64,000 nucleotides of DNA, taken from Diphasiastrum complanatum (lineage: Eukaryota; Streptophyta; Lycopodiopsida; Lycopodiales; Lycopodiaceae). The notes below the pieces were generated by a model. The model made no database searches and was not told the DNA's origin. It worked only from the letters and a program-made list of their open reading frames with translations. Positions within the stretch are counted from its first letter, which is position 1; every line of letters starts with the position of its first letter. The stretch is from contig CM055092.1 in the NCBI GenBank assembly GCA_029204225.1, forward strand, positions 88,009,666 through 88,073,665. Direction: 5' to 3'. A program made the position numbers and the translations under genes. Below are positions 1-12,720 of this stretch, in pieces.

Positions 1-245
1 GTACTAACATAATAATTTTTTTAGGAAGGGCATGGATTTGTAGTAATGGAGCATACCCTATAGCAAATTGTGGGTTTTCCATAGCTCTACCATATCAACG
101 TGCAGGGCCGAAGTAAGGGTGGTGCGATAATAAAGCCTTGCTACGTTGATGTGGTCTTCTTGTGTGCACAGTGGTTTATTGATATCAATGGCTATTGGGG
201 AAAGCCCTCGATTTCAAAAAGCCTTCAATTCTGCCAGAAATGCTA

Positions 246-719
246 TCAGTTCAAAGATTTGATCCTAAAGACATAATTTTGGGCACTTTCACTACTTCCT
301 TTCATGCTTTGAAGGATTTGATTCCTAAGCATGAGTATCCTTGAAGTGTTCTTGGATACATAAATGGCTATTAATGAATCCCATGCCTCTTTGGATGTGG
401 TACAAGATGAGATTTCTTTCAAAAGTTCATTACTTACATTCATTTTTATGCAATGTAATGCAACTCTACATCTCTTTTTGTACTTAGCCAATTCAACTCC
501 TCCTTGAGGTTCTACTTCCACCTCAAGTACTATGTCATAAAGAACATGAAGTACAAGCAAGGACTCCATTTGAACTATCCAAGTAGCATAATTAGTGGAT
601 GTAAGTCTTTCACTAGCTTCAAGCAAAAAACCACCCATTGATGCCATTTTTGAATGTGAAAAAACACTAGAAACTCTTATGGTTTCTCTAAGAGATCTGA
701 ACCTAAAGTCTTCTAGCAA
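246..719 (-). pseudogene. gag: Copia gag, N-terminal domain (UBN2-like)
   Basis: This encodes the start of a copia Gag, the capsid protein that packages element RNA. The 157-residue frame contains the family's usual pattern: LTSTNYATWIVQMESLL near residue 40, a central KKRCRVALHCIKMNV helix, and TTSKEAWDSLIAIY around residue 110, followed by LRNQILQSMK. A stop at 246 ends it before the C-terminal half and zinc knuckle. The preferred start is the internal Met at MASMGGF, because the 24 residues before it have no counterpart in the gag copies near 41.5 and 43.4 kb. Truncated and not functional as seen. Confidence 0.7.
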
Positions 720-1227
720 TTTAGAAAGCTTATAGACTCAATCCTATCACTCATGAACCAATCTAGAATGATGGAAATTTAGATTCTAGTCTCAAACTTG
801 CAAAATCACTCCTTAATCTATGATTTTTAGCAATTTCTCTCTTGAACGTCAACATACACTCAAAAAATCAGAGAAGATCAATTAATGCACCTAATTCAAG
901 CTTCAATTTTAATTTTTTGGCTGATCTAGTCCAAGAACTAATCAAGGGATTAGATTCACTATAGAAAATGCTTGATTTTGCACCAAAAATCACTCAAATT
1001 GGGTATGTGAGTCAAATTCTACAAATTTTTGAAATTTCTCAGTCAAAACCGGAGCTGTATGGCCTCACACGTGTGAAAAGGGTTCCTACAGCCCACAACA
1101 AGATCAAAATTTTGAGGATAGCTATCAAATCCAACTTGCTACACAAAATTTGACTAGTTTCCTAAAAACTGCTAATTTTGGCTTTGATTTGGACTAAACC
1201 TATCAATTTCAACAAAACCTCTTGTAC

Positions 1228-1242
1228 TTGGCTCTGATACCA
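1228..1242 (-). promoter_or_regulatory. Primer binding site, initiator-Met tRNA
   Basis: On the minus strand the bases next to the LTR read TGGTATCAGAGCCAA, the standard plant copia primer site complementary to the 3' end of initiator-Met tRNA. It directly abuts the LTR end TTTTTTCACA, which fixes that LTR border at 1243. Confidence 0.85.
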
Positions 1243-2062
1243 TGTGAAAAAAGTACAAAAAGGACCAAGAGTGGATCCTAATCTGATCCTCAAGAGGGAT
1301 TGGTTGTCAGATTACTTGATCTATCAATCTACTTGAGATTAAGATCAATCTAGATCAATTCTAGACACAAATTCCTAACAAGAACAATCATTAATTGAAG
1401 GTAGGTGTACTTTTTGGTTTCACACATGTGAAACACTGTCTGAGTATGGACTCCAACCTGAAAATCAGTACACATTGATAGAACCTCAAAACAATCAAAA
1501 CAAATGTAGACAAATGGAGAGAATCACTCAAAATTGCTTCCAAAACCAAGATTGGTGTCTCACATTGATTATGGCCAAATAAGCCTCTATATATGCACTT
1601 CTTGGAGCTCGAGGTACTGATCATGCATCAGATCTCACACGTGTGAGGATGCCTTGTCACCATCATGCAATTTGACACTTGGATCAAAACTTTCCATTTT
1701 GGGCATTTTTGGTCTATTTTCCTACTATATGGAGATCTTCATGAAAATCTTCTAGAAGCAAATACTCGCCTACTTCAGCTATTTCCACACGTGTGAGCTG
1801 TCCTCTACACATGGGATGTGACACCTATTCAAAATATTTGGCTCATGCAATCATTAGATTGGTGCCATGTGTCATATCTCTAGAAAACTAGTTTTTGGCC
1901 ATTTTAGCCACGAACTTGAATTAAATCATATGTACAACATATATGATTATGGTACATGAAAAGTACACTAGTTTCACATGTGGGAACAGGCTCCACACAT
2001 GTGTGTCTATCCTATATACAAGATCTTTGGCTTCTACCAAGCTTATTTTTGCATTTTTCACA
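1243..2062 (-). repeat. 5' LTR of Copia-A (820 bp)
   Basis: On the + strand the repeat opens TGTGAAAAAA and closes TTTTTCACA, giving the TG...CA ends and short inverted termini of a copia LTR. A minus-strand TATA-like box, ATATATAG, lies at 1587-1594. The LTR holds several CACACGTGTG or CACACATGTG palindromes (around 1420, 1635, 1785, 1973 and 1990), which include the CACGTG G-box core and may be regulatory. Confidence 0.75.
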
Positions 2063-3995
2063 GAAGCAATGTATGATTGTTGGAGTTTAGTGTGCTGTTC
2101 CGTCGTGGCTTTCAGCTTTTGGGCCATAGGCCACCAATGGAACTGGAATTCCCTCAAGAATAGCTAGTGGTGCGAAGTCATTGAAATCCACCAATTCCAA
2201 CTGTTCCTTCATAGCGGAACGTTCGGCTTGTGCATCTGCTATGGCCTCATCCCTTTATGTTGTAATGTTATCAATGGCAGTCTGCATGTTGGATACCTTT
2301 AGTTGGAGCTGGTTCTGGAGGTGGACGAGCAATTTCTATTGTTGTTGATTATAAGTGGTGAGATTTTGGATCTGTAGCTGCTGTTGCTTGTTTTCTGCCT
2401 CCAGCCTTGCTTTTTCCTTCTGAAGATCCGCCATGGCGCCATCATCAAATTGTCGCATGGTGTATTGTCCCCCTAGGATGCCGAATAGATTATATTGAAG
2501 CTCATTCACCAACCATACCACTTTTTGGGCTGCAAGGGGTAACTGCTCCCAAGGGCCAATGTCAGGGAGAGTGTGTGTATAGTTAGGATATGGCATTGGG
2601 TTAAAAGGTAGAAAATCGAAAATGGGGGGAGAGGTTGGAGTGTGAGAAAATGGAGGGGGAGGTGACTGTGGGATGAGAGGAGGTGATTGTGGTAGGATAG
2701 GAGATGATTGAATGCGTGTCGGAGACGTGTGGACAGGATTAGTGGTGGTGGTGGTGGATGTGGGTTGTGTTAGTAGCTGTAATGCAAAGTCGTCTACATT
2801 GACCGTAGAGTCAAGTAGGGTGGAAGAATGTACAGGTGAGGGCTTTGGTGGAATCGTGGAATCAAAGCCCGTGTTGAGAGTGATTGAGAATGTGGAGGTA
2901 GTCATAAATGGTGGGGGTGGTGGTGGAAGAGTAGTGGTAATAGCAGGTAAGGAAACTGGAGCTGTATAAGATGGCTGAGTGGACAGAACCACACCCACGA
3001 AACCAGAACCAGAAGTGCCTACATCGAGTGATTTGTCTGTTGCTGCTGCTACTGCTTGTCGGCGTTGTTGGGCTTGTTGGAATAAGGCCTCTTGCCGCGT
3101 CTGAGATTTGAGAGGTTTTCAAGCTCCCGTCGAATTCGGCATATTCTACCCCTATATCGCTGAATAGGATATAAGGGAAGATGGCGGCATCAGTGTTGAG
3201 TGACTTGCCCTTTTGCTTCTTTGTTGGTGGTGCGGGTGAGACAGGCTCAGCTGATATTTGTGGGGTGGCGTGCTTTCTGGTGCTCGGATAGACGTCTTTG
3301 AGCTCTTTGATAGTAGCAACTGCTAGATGTCCCAACTGTTTGGTGACCAACATGTGGAGGAGATATCCACATTTGGTGGTTGGTTTCCTGGCTTTTAGGA
3401 ACCCACATAGTTTGTCTGATACCTTCTTTGCCCACTTGTAGTTTTGAGTGGGATCATCCATGGTGAGGGTCAAGGAGAAAAGATTGCTTGGTGGTATGCG
3501 ATCCATTTTGACTGTATGAATCTCAATCATGGCAACGAGGATCTCTGATGTTGTTCTGAGATGGGAATCAGTAAGGAGACGAATAGCGATATCATCATTG
3601 GGTTGGGCAATAGTTTTGCCATCCTCTGTTAGAAACTTGATGAAATATTTGGCACCATAACTCGTGCCCTTGCCATGGATCATCTCTCCCAGATTAGGAA
3701 ATCCAGTACTTTGGATATGCTCGAGAGAGATGTTAATGATGGTAGAACTGCCACTCTTCGATGTAATTTTGAATGTGTGGAACTCATCCAAATATGTTGA
3801 GTAGATAGCTTGGATCAGGCTCTCGCTCTAATGGTCAAGGAAGTGTGTGAGATCAAAACCAAGGTTTGTCAGAATATCTTTGGCTAGAAGAAGTTGCTCA
3901 GCATAATTCTTGATAGAGATCATAAAAATGTCCCCTGAATAAGGCTTAGGGGCCTTACGGCGATGGAGAGAGAGCGAGAAGTCTCGAGAGGCCAT
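2063..3995 (-). pseudogene. aORF-1: accessory ORF of a gypsy-type element, broken
   Basis: The minus-strand frame starts at MASRDFSLS (ATG at 3995) in the strong plant/animal start context GCCACCATGG. In order it has an N-terminal domain (about 3995-3240; motif YKWAKKVSDKLCGFLKARKP), a KKQKGKS basic patch, a Q-rich stretch, a Pro/Ser/Thr-rich segment (about 3000-2520), and a coiled coil beginning LQKEKARLEAENKQQQ (about 2430 leftwards). A TAG at 3828-3830 and a frameshift near 3110 break it, and further stops interrupt the coiled coil, which ends where Copia-A inserted at 2062. The N-terminal domain matches aORF-6 (YNWARFISRQLNTAIQKRAP, minus strand near 61.2 kb). I know no function for it. 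Confidence 0.65.
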
Positions 3996-4213
3996 GGTGG
4001 CAGTGATTCTAGATTGTTTTGGCAAATTTGAAAATTTTGAAAATTTTCAGCATGAACTCGAGAGCAGAAATCTAGAATGAATTCGTGGAGAGGAGAGGGG
4101 AGGTCTATATATAGACTTTTTAAGTCAAGAATTTGCAACTCTACTCAAAATTCATACTCAGTGTCCACGATTTTCTAATGAGGTTCACAAATCTTGAGGC
4201 ACTGTTCTGAGGG
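3996..4213 (-). promoter_or_regulatory. Candidate promoter and 5' leader of aORF-1
   Basis: The minus strand has a TATA box within the symmetric TCTATATATAGA at 4104-4115, about 110 bases before the aORF-1 start codon. The segment between is C/T-rich and lacks any other upstream ATG in strong context. This suggests an accessory gene with its own transcript start, but the spacing is the only evidence. Confidence 0.45.
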
Positions 4214-4906
4214 TCAGCGAATTTCTGTAAGTGTAAAATAGGAAAAATATCTAACAGTGCAAAAATGTTGATGCAGCCGAATTTCTTCAGCTAGGTGAGG
4301 ATAAACTATCGGAGTCAAATCTTCACTTGGAGGGACAACATGTTGCTGAGTTTTGTTGGGTGCAAGTGTAGGGGCTTGGTGTTGGGTTTGTGCCCAAGTC
4401 AAGACCCATGCGGGATGAGTTTCAATTGGCAAAGTTTCTACTTGCACTAAACAGACATGGGCATCAAGTTTGGATCGGGATGGGCAGTCCTTCACTTGAT
4501 GTTCAATACCACAATTTTCACAAGTTGGAAAAAATCGAAGTCTATCTGGGCAAAAAATACTAGGATGCTTACGCATAGATGAAACATCCTCGTATTGCTG
4601 AGAGTTGAAGCACAACAAATATAGTGTGGTTGGGATCGTACGTTTGGCCATTGGGGTCCATTGCTTCGGCATTAGGATCATATGTATAATAAACAATTGT
4701 CTCAGTGGAGTACTGATGTTGAGTATGGTCTTCCACATAGTAGGTTGCTGGATTGATAGTATTGGGTCAAGATAATGTACAACTTGTTGTGGAGTAGGGA
4801 TGTTTGAAGTTGTTTCATTGTGAAGAAACGGTGCATTTTCTATAAGGACACATATCTTTTGGGTCTTTTCTCCGTTTAAGGCCGTCCAAAAGCCAAAATC
4901 CTCCAA
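4214..4906 (-). pseudogene. gag: Gypsy gag C-terminal fragment with zinc knuckle
   Basis: A 230-codon minus-strand frame contains the knuckle CENCGIEHQVKDC followed by a long linker rich in Gln, Thr and Pro. The knuckle has the spacing CX2CX3HX4C, one residue shorter than the canonical form, as do the knuckles of the other gypsy gags in this window. Bits of gag-like sequence occur in neighbouring frames (for example a DPNAEAMDPNGQTYDPN stretch), so frameshifts are likely. It lies upstream of aORF-1 on the same strand with no pol between them, so pol was deleted or this was a non-autonomous gag-plus-aORF element. Confidence 0.5.
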
Positions 4907-5210
4907 ATTAAGGGCAAGAAAGGCCTGTACCCTAAAGTACGATACCTGAAAACAGAGAGATTGTCACGGAGAAAGTGTTCGGAGCACGCCAAATGTCTTT
5001 TCACCATTCTAGTGGGCAAGTAGTTGGGAGTTGGTGACGAAGGGCATTTCGGAGGACGACATAGATTTGGCTTCCGATTTGGTGGAAAAGTGACAAGAGG
5101 TCCTGAAACTTTTTTGATCAGACCTTAAAGTTGACTTTTAAAAGTTCAGATTGCTTTATAAGCTTGTCATTGGGCCTCATTAAGGCACTATAGGAGCAGT
5201 TTTTGGAGAA
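4907..5210. other. Unassigned spacer
   Basis: No recognisable coding or repeat structure. It separates the minus-strand gag fragment from a plus-strand copia gag start and probably holds an element junction. Confidence 0.3.
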
Positions 5211-5405
5211 ATGGCAGGAGTGGGGGAATCCGTGCTTGGAGAAGCTAGTAAATTGGACGGGGTATCCAATTATAGCATTTGGAAATTCAAAATGAAAAGC
5301 ATTTTCATGAAAAAAGAGCTATGGGACATTGTCACTGGGGTGGAACAACGGCCAACTACAACTCCAGCCGATATTTGTGCATTTGACAAAAGGGCGCAGA
5401 AGGCC
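5211..5405 (+). pseudogene. gag: Copia gag N-terminus, fragment
   Basis: The frame opens MAGVGESVLGEASKLDGVSN and continues NYSIWKFKMKSIFMKKELWDIVTGVEQRP, the typical start of a plant copia Gag (DUF4219/UBN2 region: N-Y-x-x-W motif then LWDIV). Similarity ends abruptly near 5405, and the downstream frame is unrelated. Only about 65 codons remain. Confidence 0.65.
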
Positions 5406-6035
5406 TTTGGATCTTCCCATCTCTCTTGTGTCTCCCCACTATGGATCTTCCCTTTGGTTGTAAACTATTGTATGGAATGTATTATTAAGTTAGTTGTCTC
5501 CTCTTGGTTCGGTAAGCCTCAAGAGAGGGTTTAGGATAGCCACCTTAGTTTGGAAGGGAATGCCTCAAATTAAGGGTTGGGATTCAAGGAAGATTAGGGT
5601 TTCAGCTTTAGATTTAATCTTAGCCACTAGTTGGGGGGCAGCCATAGTGATTAATCTAGGGTTTCTTAATAGTATCTTCTCATTTGTGTTAGCAACAAGA
5701 TGAGCTTATGCAAGAAAGAGTGGATCTTGCCCTCACAATACTCACCACCCTATCTACCTTTGGCATTCTAGCTTCCATGCTAGTTGGATTGAGCCTTAGT
5801 TCATGCTAGTTGGGAGGCAGCCATAGCTTGGATTAGTTGGAGCCATAGCTGGTTGGATGCTGTAAAGCCAACAACAACCAAATTGCAGGTCTAATAGCTT
5901 GTTGAGAAGTCCAAGAGGGATACTAAATAGGGTGAATTGACTCGATCAGTGTTCTTCTTATGGATTTATCATATAAATTCCTAGAAAAGCGTAAAAACAA
6001 GCAATTTTCAACTTATTTTGGGCCTTCTACACCCT
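5406..6035. other. Unassigned, possible LTR or leader debris
   Basis: I recognise no protein. Phrases of the form 'tagttgggaggcagccatagc' (5650-5860) recur loosely at 11870-12010, so both may come from the same untranslated part of an element family. Confidence 0.25.
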
Positions 6036-6744
6036 CTAGGAACTGTTGAAGAAGATAACTTTGAAGAGATTTCAAATTTTTTGGAAAAAAAGTCTTATAC
6101 ATTATGTATTGCAGATATCCCATATGGGCTTCAGATTAAATGATTATTCTCCATTCAAGTATACAAAAATCCACAATGTGATGCAAGGCTTTTTAAAGTG
6201 CACAATTATTCCTATGTGGAGAGTTGTTGTTTTTTTATTGAAGCTGGCAATATCTTGGAATTCAAAGAGCCATCTTGGAATTTTGCAACGTTAGAATAGA
6301 GAATGCTATTTGGTGAACTTTCAACTACTAGCAATCTATTTTATTTTTGAAAATTTGATAAACTATATGCCTAGCATAATTTTTATGTTTACATTCTTGT
6401 AATTATTTATTATCTATTATTATTATTATCAATTTCAGATGCAAGCCAAACGTCAAAAAATCAGAAGGAGCGTGGCTTTGTAACGTAACTGAATACATAA
6501 TCATTGATTATAATTTACTCGAAGACAAATGCTCAATGTTGTATTACAACACATTAGGATTGACAAGCTTGGTAATTTGTTTCAGCATTCATTTGTTATA
6601 AAAAATCTAAAAAATGCTATGAGCGTTTGTGTGGCTAGTCTCTATCAAAAGCCACAACAATTAATATATTATTTGATTGAAATTTTTTCTCACTTAGTTG
6701 ATTGGGTGCTAGATCTATTTAGTAGAATATTGCAATTGTAGAGT
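6036..6744 (+). pseudogene. DNA N4/N6-methyltransferase-like pseudogene
   Basis: Two blocks carry the signature of amino-methylating DNA methyltransferases. The first contains IADIPYG (GAT ATC CCA TAT GGG, 6114-6128), matching catalytic motif IV (D/N-P-P-Y/F-like). The second contains YQKPQQLIYYLIEIF followed by WVLDLFS (6703-6723), matching the S-adenosylmethionine-binding motif I (VLDxFxG), with the final Gly replaced by Arg. Motif IV before motif I is the order of the beta class. Between the blocks is an AT-rich stretch ending in TTATCAATTTCAG (about 6295-6438) that resembles an intron and 3' splice site. Frames shift at least twice and stops are present. It could be a host gene fragment or cargo of a DNA transposon or DIRS-like element. 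Confidence 0.5.
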
Positions 6745-6789
6745 TGGTTAATTTTAATACAAACAACTTCATTTTAGAAAGATATCAAA

Positions 6790-7635
6790 ATCATGCTTTC
6801 ATTAATCAATCTAAATATGCTCTTTCGATGTTGAAAACGTTTCATATGGAAAATTGTAAGAGTATAGATGTACACCTATGGAGCATGTTGTAAAAGATCC
6901 TATCAAGGGAGATGAAAGATCCTTCGAGGACATCACCCTTTTTAGGAGTCTTATTGGCTCCCTAATTTGGTTGGCCATCACTAGGCCCGATTTGAGCTTT
7001 TGTGTGCACAAGCTAAGTCAATTCATGCAAGATCCAAAAATCTATCATTGGAAATCGGCCAAGAGAGTCTTGAGATATGTGTCCTCTACATATGATTATG
7101 GATTATTCTACAAAAGTAAGAATCTATTCGATGGTTGCCTGCTCAGATTCGAATTTTGCAAGTGACAAGGTGGATAGAAAATCCACAAGTGCCTATACTA
7201 TCTTTCTTGGAGGAAATCTTATATCTTGGCTATCCAAGAAACAAGATACTATTTCACTATCATCTTGTGAGGCCGAGTACAAGGCCCTTACAACAACAAG
7301 AAAAGAGGCTCTATGGATCAAAAGAATACTTTTGGAGCTCAAGTGCATCAAAGAAGAGGATCTACCTATCATCAAGTGTGACAAGATCTCAGTCCAAGCA
7401 CTTGCCAACAATCCTATCTTTCATCCAAGGAGAAACATATTGAAATTGCACACCATTTTGTGAGGGAAAAGCTTATTGGACGAGAGATCAACTTGGAGCA
7501 TATTGGACTTTCATCATGCACTGTCTAACTTCTCACCAAACCATTGCTCAAGAGTGCCTTCATCAAGCTTAGATCTAATCTTGGCTTGATTCCATGATCT
7601 ATGCTACATTAGAATAGATATCTTTTAAGGAGGAT
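6790..7635 (+). pseudogene. pol: Copia-C: end of RT and RNase H
   Basis: This is the C-terminal part of a copia Pol. It runs from SKYALSMLKTFHMENCKSID through DERSFEDITLFRSLIGSLIW and ITRPDLSFCVHKLSQFMQDP to RNase H. RNase H acidic positions are visible in CSDSNFAS, LSSCEAEYKAL and KCDKISVQALA, with KHIEIAHHFVREK near the end. Frameshifts at about 6870, 7130 and 7430 break the frame. The 3' end TTTTAAGGAGGAT (7623-7635) serves as the polypurine tract immediately before the LTR. It is very close to Copia-G (25.5-28.7 kb), the same family in the opposite orientation. Confidence 0.8.
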
Positions 7636-8289
7636 TGTGAAAATTGGTAAAAGCTATCTATGTTGAGTTTAGGGGTGTTTAGACTTTTTTAGCCTATTGA
7701 CACATGTTAGTAGATGATTAGGCCATATTTGGTAAGTGATGTAGCTCAAGCTAGCTTAGGCTTCCTACGCATGGCATGATGAGAGAGGAAGGAAACACTT
7801 TCATATGTGTTGTCATGAAATCATGTGACCAATCAAAAGAGAGAGATCCAAGAAATTGGTCCAATCAAATTTGAGGGCCCTTATGTCACTAAACCAATCA
7901 AATTAGGAGGAGAAAAGAAAGGGTTCCAATCATATTGCACTCATCCTAGCTCGGATTTCTAGAGTCATGTGACACTTAGTTTTTTGGAGAGCAAGTGAGA
8001 TTCTACACTACATTTTTGTTGCTTTATCTCTCTACCCGAGAGCACATGCATGTATTCTCTCTCTACCCAAGAGCAAGCCATATCCATACTTAGTTTTTTT
8101 CATCATGAGTTGCCTTTACATGAGAATGTACTTTGGTGAATGATTTATGCATGTTCTATGTGCTCTTGCCTTAGAATTTTCAAGATAGATTGTAGAATCA
8201 ATCAAGTGCAAGATCTTTGTTCAATCACACACATCTTAGGAGATCATTCACACACTTTGAGGTGTCCTCACATGTTTGAAAACTTCACA
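7636..8289 (+). repeat. 3' LTR of Copia-C (654 bp)
   Basis: It starts TGTGAAAATTGG right after the polypurine tract and ends AACTTCACA. The last 60 bases match, in reverse complement, the first bases of the X-family LTRs at 16267 and 38580 (shared TTAGGAGATCATTCACAC block), which identifies the family and the end point. Confidence 0.65.
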
Positions 8290-8675
8290 CTATTGAGATC
8301 CAACCTCATGATGACATCTAGCATGGAATTTAACTAGGTAGCTTTTGTCTACTTTCACACTCTTCCTTAAAGAGGCTAGTTAACCAACACTATGCAACAT
8401 AGATCTACTAACAACTCCTAGGGCTAATCTATGCTTGATGAAAGGTGCCTTAAGCAAAGGCCTGGTAAGAAGTTCAGCCACACAAGATGATGTATTCACA
8501 TGCTCCAAGATGATCTCCTTTGCTTGAACTTTTTCTCTCACAAAATGGCATGCCACCTCAATGTGTTTGCTCCTTGCATTGAAGATCGGATTTAAAGTAA
8601 GGCCTAGGCTAAAACGTTGTCACAAATATTTGATGCACTTGAGGTCCACCAAAAGATGAAGATTTTAAGTTATAA
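8290..8675 (-). mobile_element. Copia-D: 3' end (LTR fragment, polypurine tract, RNase H tail)
   Basis: On the minus strand the order is RNase H C-terminus (8675-8376; EVACHFVREKVQAKEIILEHV, then SSCVAELLTRPLLKAPFIK), a polypurine tract CCTCTTTAAGGAAGAG (8375-8360), then 70 bp of LTR beginning TGTGAAAGTAGACAAAAGC (8359). It sits tail-to-tail with Copia-C, and the two LTR starts are similar. The rest of Copia-D is missing on both sides. Confidence 0.65.
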
Positions 8676-8740
8676 TCACTCACACACATAATCACTCACT
8701 ATACATTGTATTCTAGAAACAAAGTAGATAAAAGAGCTGT

Positions 8741-9437
8741 TCATAGATAATTGAGAAAATGCAAAGAAAAGAAATAAATAAATAAATCAGACAAATGTAG
8801 GAAAAGTCTATACAATAGGAAATACAATCTTAGCTGAGTACCATTTACTAAGGTTGGTAAGAGATCACCTTCCAAGGTAGCCAATTGAACTACACAATTT
8901 TCATATATCTTCGTTAGACGGTAGGGTCCTAGGCTAGAAAACTTCAATTTGCTCTTTGTGACCTTGCTTTGATACATCAATGCTAGGTCACCTTTGTACA
9001 AGTCTTTCTGCTTAAGGACATGGTCATGCCAAGCTTTGCGACGTTTCTTCTCAGTGTGTAATGCATGCAAGGCAATGGTTCAGGTTTCACACAAATTCGT
9101 GAGTAAGCCTAATCGATATTGAGTAGACTTACTTGTATCCAATCGTTATGTTATGGCCAATTGGAGGCTATGAGGTTAGGGACATTGAATTTAGTTGGCG
9201 TTACTGCCTCGAGGCCATAGGCTAGTTGAAATGAAGTGTGGCCCAGGGCAAGCTTATAGGTTGCCTGAAATGCCCATAAAGCCACCTAAAGTTTATGTTC
9301 CCAATCAGATCTACTAGCTTCTATAGTTTTCGTAATAATGTTGCACAATATCTTATTGGAAGACTCAGCTTTTGACCATTACAACGAGGATAATAAGATG
9401 TACTCTTACGATGAATCACAAGGAACTCTGTACGGGA
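8741..9437 (-). pseudogene. pol: Gypsy-b: integrase C-terminal half
   Basis: The minus strand encodes the end of a gypsy integrase. It runs from a degraded KAESSNKILCNIITKTIEASR (catalytic Glu region, near 9350) through ASRSDWEHKL and ALWAFQATYKLALGHTSFQ to the C-terminal domain (KAWHDHVLKQKDLYKGDLALMY, then KFSSLGPYRLTKIYENCVVQ). It matches the integrase ends near 34.7 and 55.8 kb. After the domain the frame runs into a Phe/Leu-rich tail (FLLYRLFLHLSDLFIYFF). Several stops and frameshifts; right end truncated. Confidence 0.7.
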
Positions 9438-10927
9438 AAGCTCCTGAAGATCCTACTTACAAGACAAAAAATAGAGAACACACTATGGAGAAACCACCCA
9501 ACCAAGTAGAAGCAGTCGATCAATCTCCAGAGGCTTCACCCCCAACCCAAGTCATAGGAAGCAAGAGTAGAGAGAGAGGACCTAGCAATGAATCACCAAA
9601 AGAATGGTGGAGTAGGACGAGTTTCCACTAGTTATATGGACCCAAGGTCACCCTCTGCATGCAAGGTCTAAACTCCCCTATTAATAAATCCAATTACTAT
9701 TGATACTCTACACATGCATTGACTATTTTAAACCATGCATGTACTAACTTCAAGTAGTGTGTTTGGTGTCGCAAATCTAAGTCTATTCGCATTCATTTTT
9801 TTTTTTTGCGGAAATTTTCAAGATCCTAAGCAAGCGACTACAGATCACAGAACATAAAAGATTCGAACAACCAAGACGACGAGAACAATGAGATGGAGAA
9901 GAGAGCAATTGTATTATCTGTTTTGAGTTTCGAGTGAGTTGGTCAGTGTCTTGCTCGTTGGCGGCCTGACGCTCAGCTCAATCGATGTGTTCTACTCGTT
10001 GGCAGACTTTCATGCACAACTATTCTCTCTAATTTTTGTCTCTCTATCGTCTCTTTCATGTTGATCAAAATTGTATATTTATCTCCACTATGTGGAGTTT
10101 ACAAGATAGTTAAACAGAGAACTACAAGACAAATCAACGCTAATCAACTAGTTAGTTATTCTTTGTTTGTCACTAACTCTTTCAGCTGAGCGTGAAGTAC
10201 GATACAATACGCTCGTCGAACTGCCAGTTGACAATGCGAATTGTTTTCCTACATCTTCGTTTCATTTCATTTCATGTCTTTCGTTTTGTGTTTTCCGGTC
10301 TTTGAGGGATGTTCGACCTTTGGGGCATGTTCGACATTCGACCTTCGCTTCGTTTCGCTTCGTCACCTTCACGACAAAGTTCCAGGAGTTCACAATTTCT
10401 GACATTTGGGCCTCACAAGGTTATTAATTACTTTACAGGTCCCGTCTAGTATGACATGGCATATGAAGAAACATTATGTTTCTAGGCACAAGGCTTTGAT
10501 AGCTTTCGAGTTCGTGTCTGCAAAAATACACGAAAATGACCAACAGGTCTTTGTATCTGCAAAAATACAAAGGAACTGCCCACAAGCAAAAACCGCCCTG
10601 GACAATAACCACCTATATAACGGTTGCATCAAAGACCAAGATCCCAAGACACAAAGGTCAAACGAATGAAGACTCGAAGACGGAGATCCAAAGTTCGAAG
10701 CCCGAAGGACCTCGAAGGGGAAGCCGAAGGCCGAAGGAAGACACGAAGCCACGAAGTTTGAAACACCCGAAGATTGAAAGATGGCGGATCTGCATGTTCC
10801 AAGTACAAAGGAGATCAAGCCAAGTACCAGGAGGAGTACCACCTCCAGAGACAATGTCGACAACAAACTGAGTACCGTTAGAACGTGCTTAACTAGCCAT
10901 TCTTGTAATCAGTGATTAAACTAAACC
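9438..10927. other. Unassigned; purine/CTTCG-rich tracts
   Basis: No protein family recognised. A plus-strand frame to 9631 is rich in Glu, Pro and Ser with no clear homology. At 10310-10370 the DNA is rich in TTCG/CTTCG, and at 10660-10790 in the complement CGAAG, so the two could pair. It may be the LTR or leader of an unidentified element. Confidence 0.3.

Positions 10928-12720
<1,793 letters not shown>

Larger units (their letters stand above)
1..2062 (-). mobile_element. Copia-A: 5' part of a Ty1/copia element
   Basis: Reading the minus strand from the right there is a 5' LTR (2062 to 1243), an initiator-Met primer site (1242 to 1228), a leader of about 500 bp and then gag (719 to 246). 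The rest of the element lies outside the window to the left. Positions 1-245 do not continue gag recognisably and may be a further junction. The right border falls inside the coiled coil of aORF-1, so this copia element inserted into an older gypsy-type element. The expected 5-bp target duplication on the right is GAAGC (2063-2067); its partner is off-window. Confidence 0.8.

Noticed and set aside
5494-5703. 69-codon frame after the copia gag start
   Set aside because: No similarity, no continuation of gag, and composition like the surrounding non-coding DNA.
9338-9631. 97-codon plus-strand gene
   Set aside because: Its first third is the antisense of a gypsy integrase, and the rest has no recognisable similarity or context.
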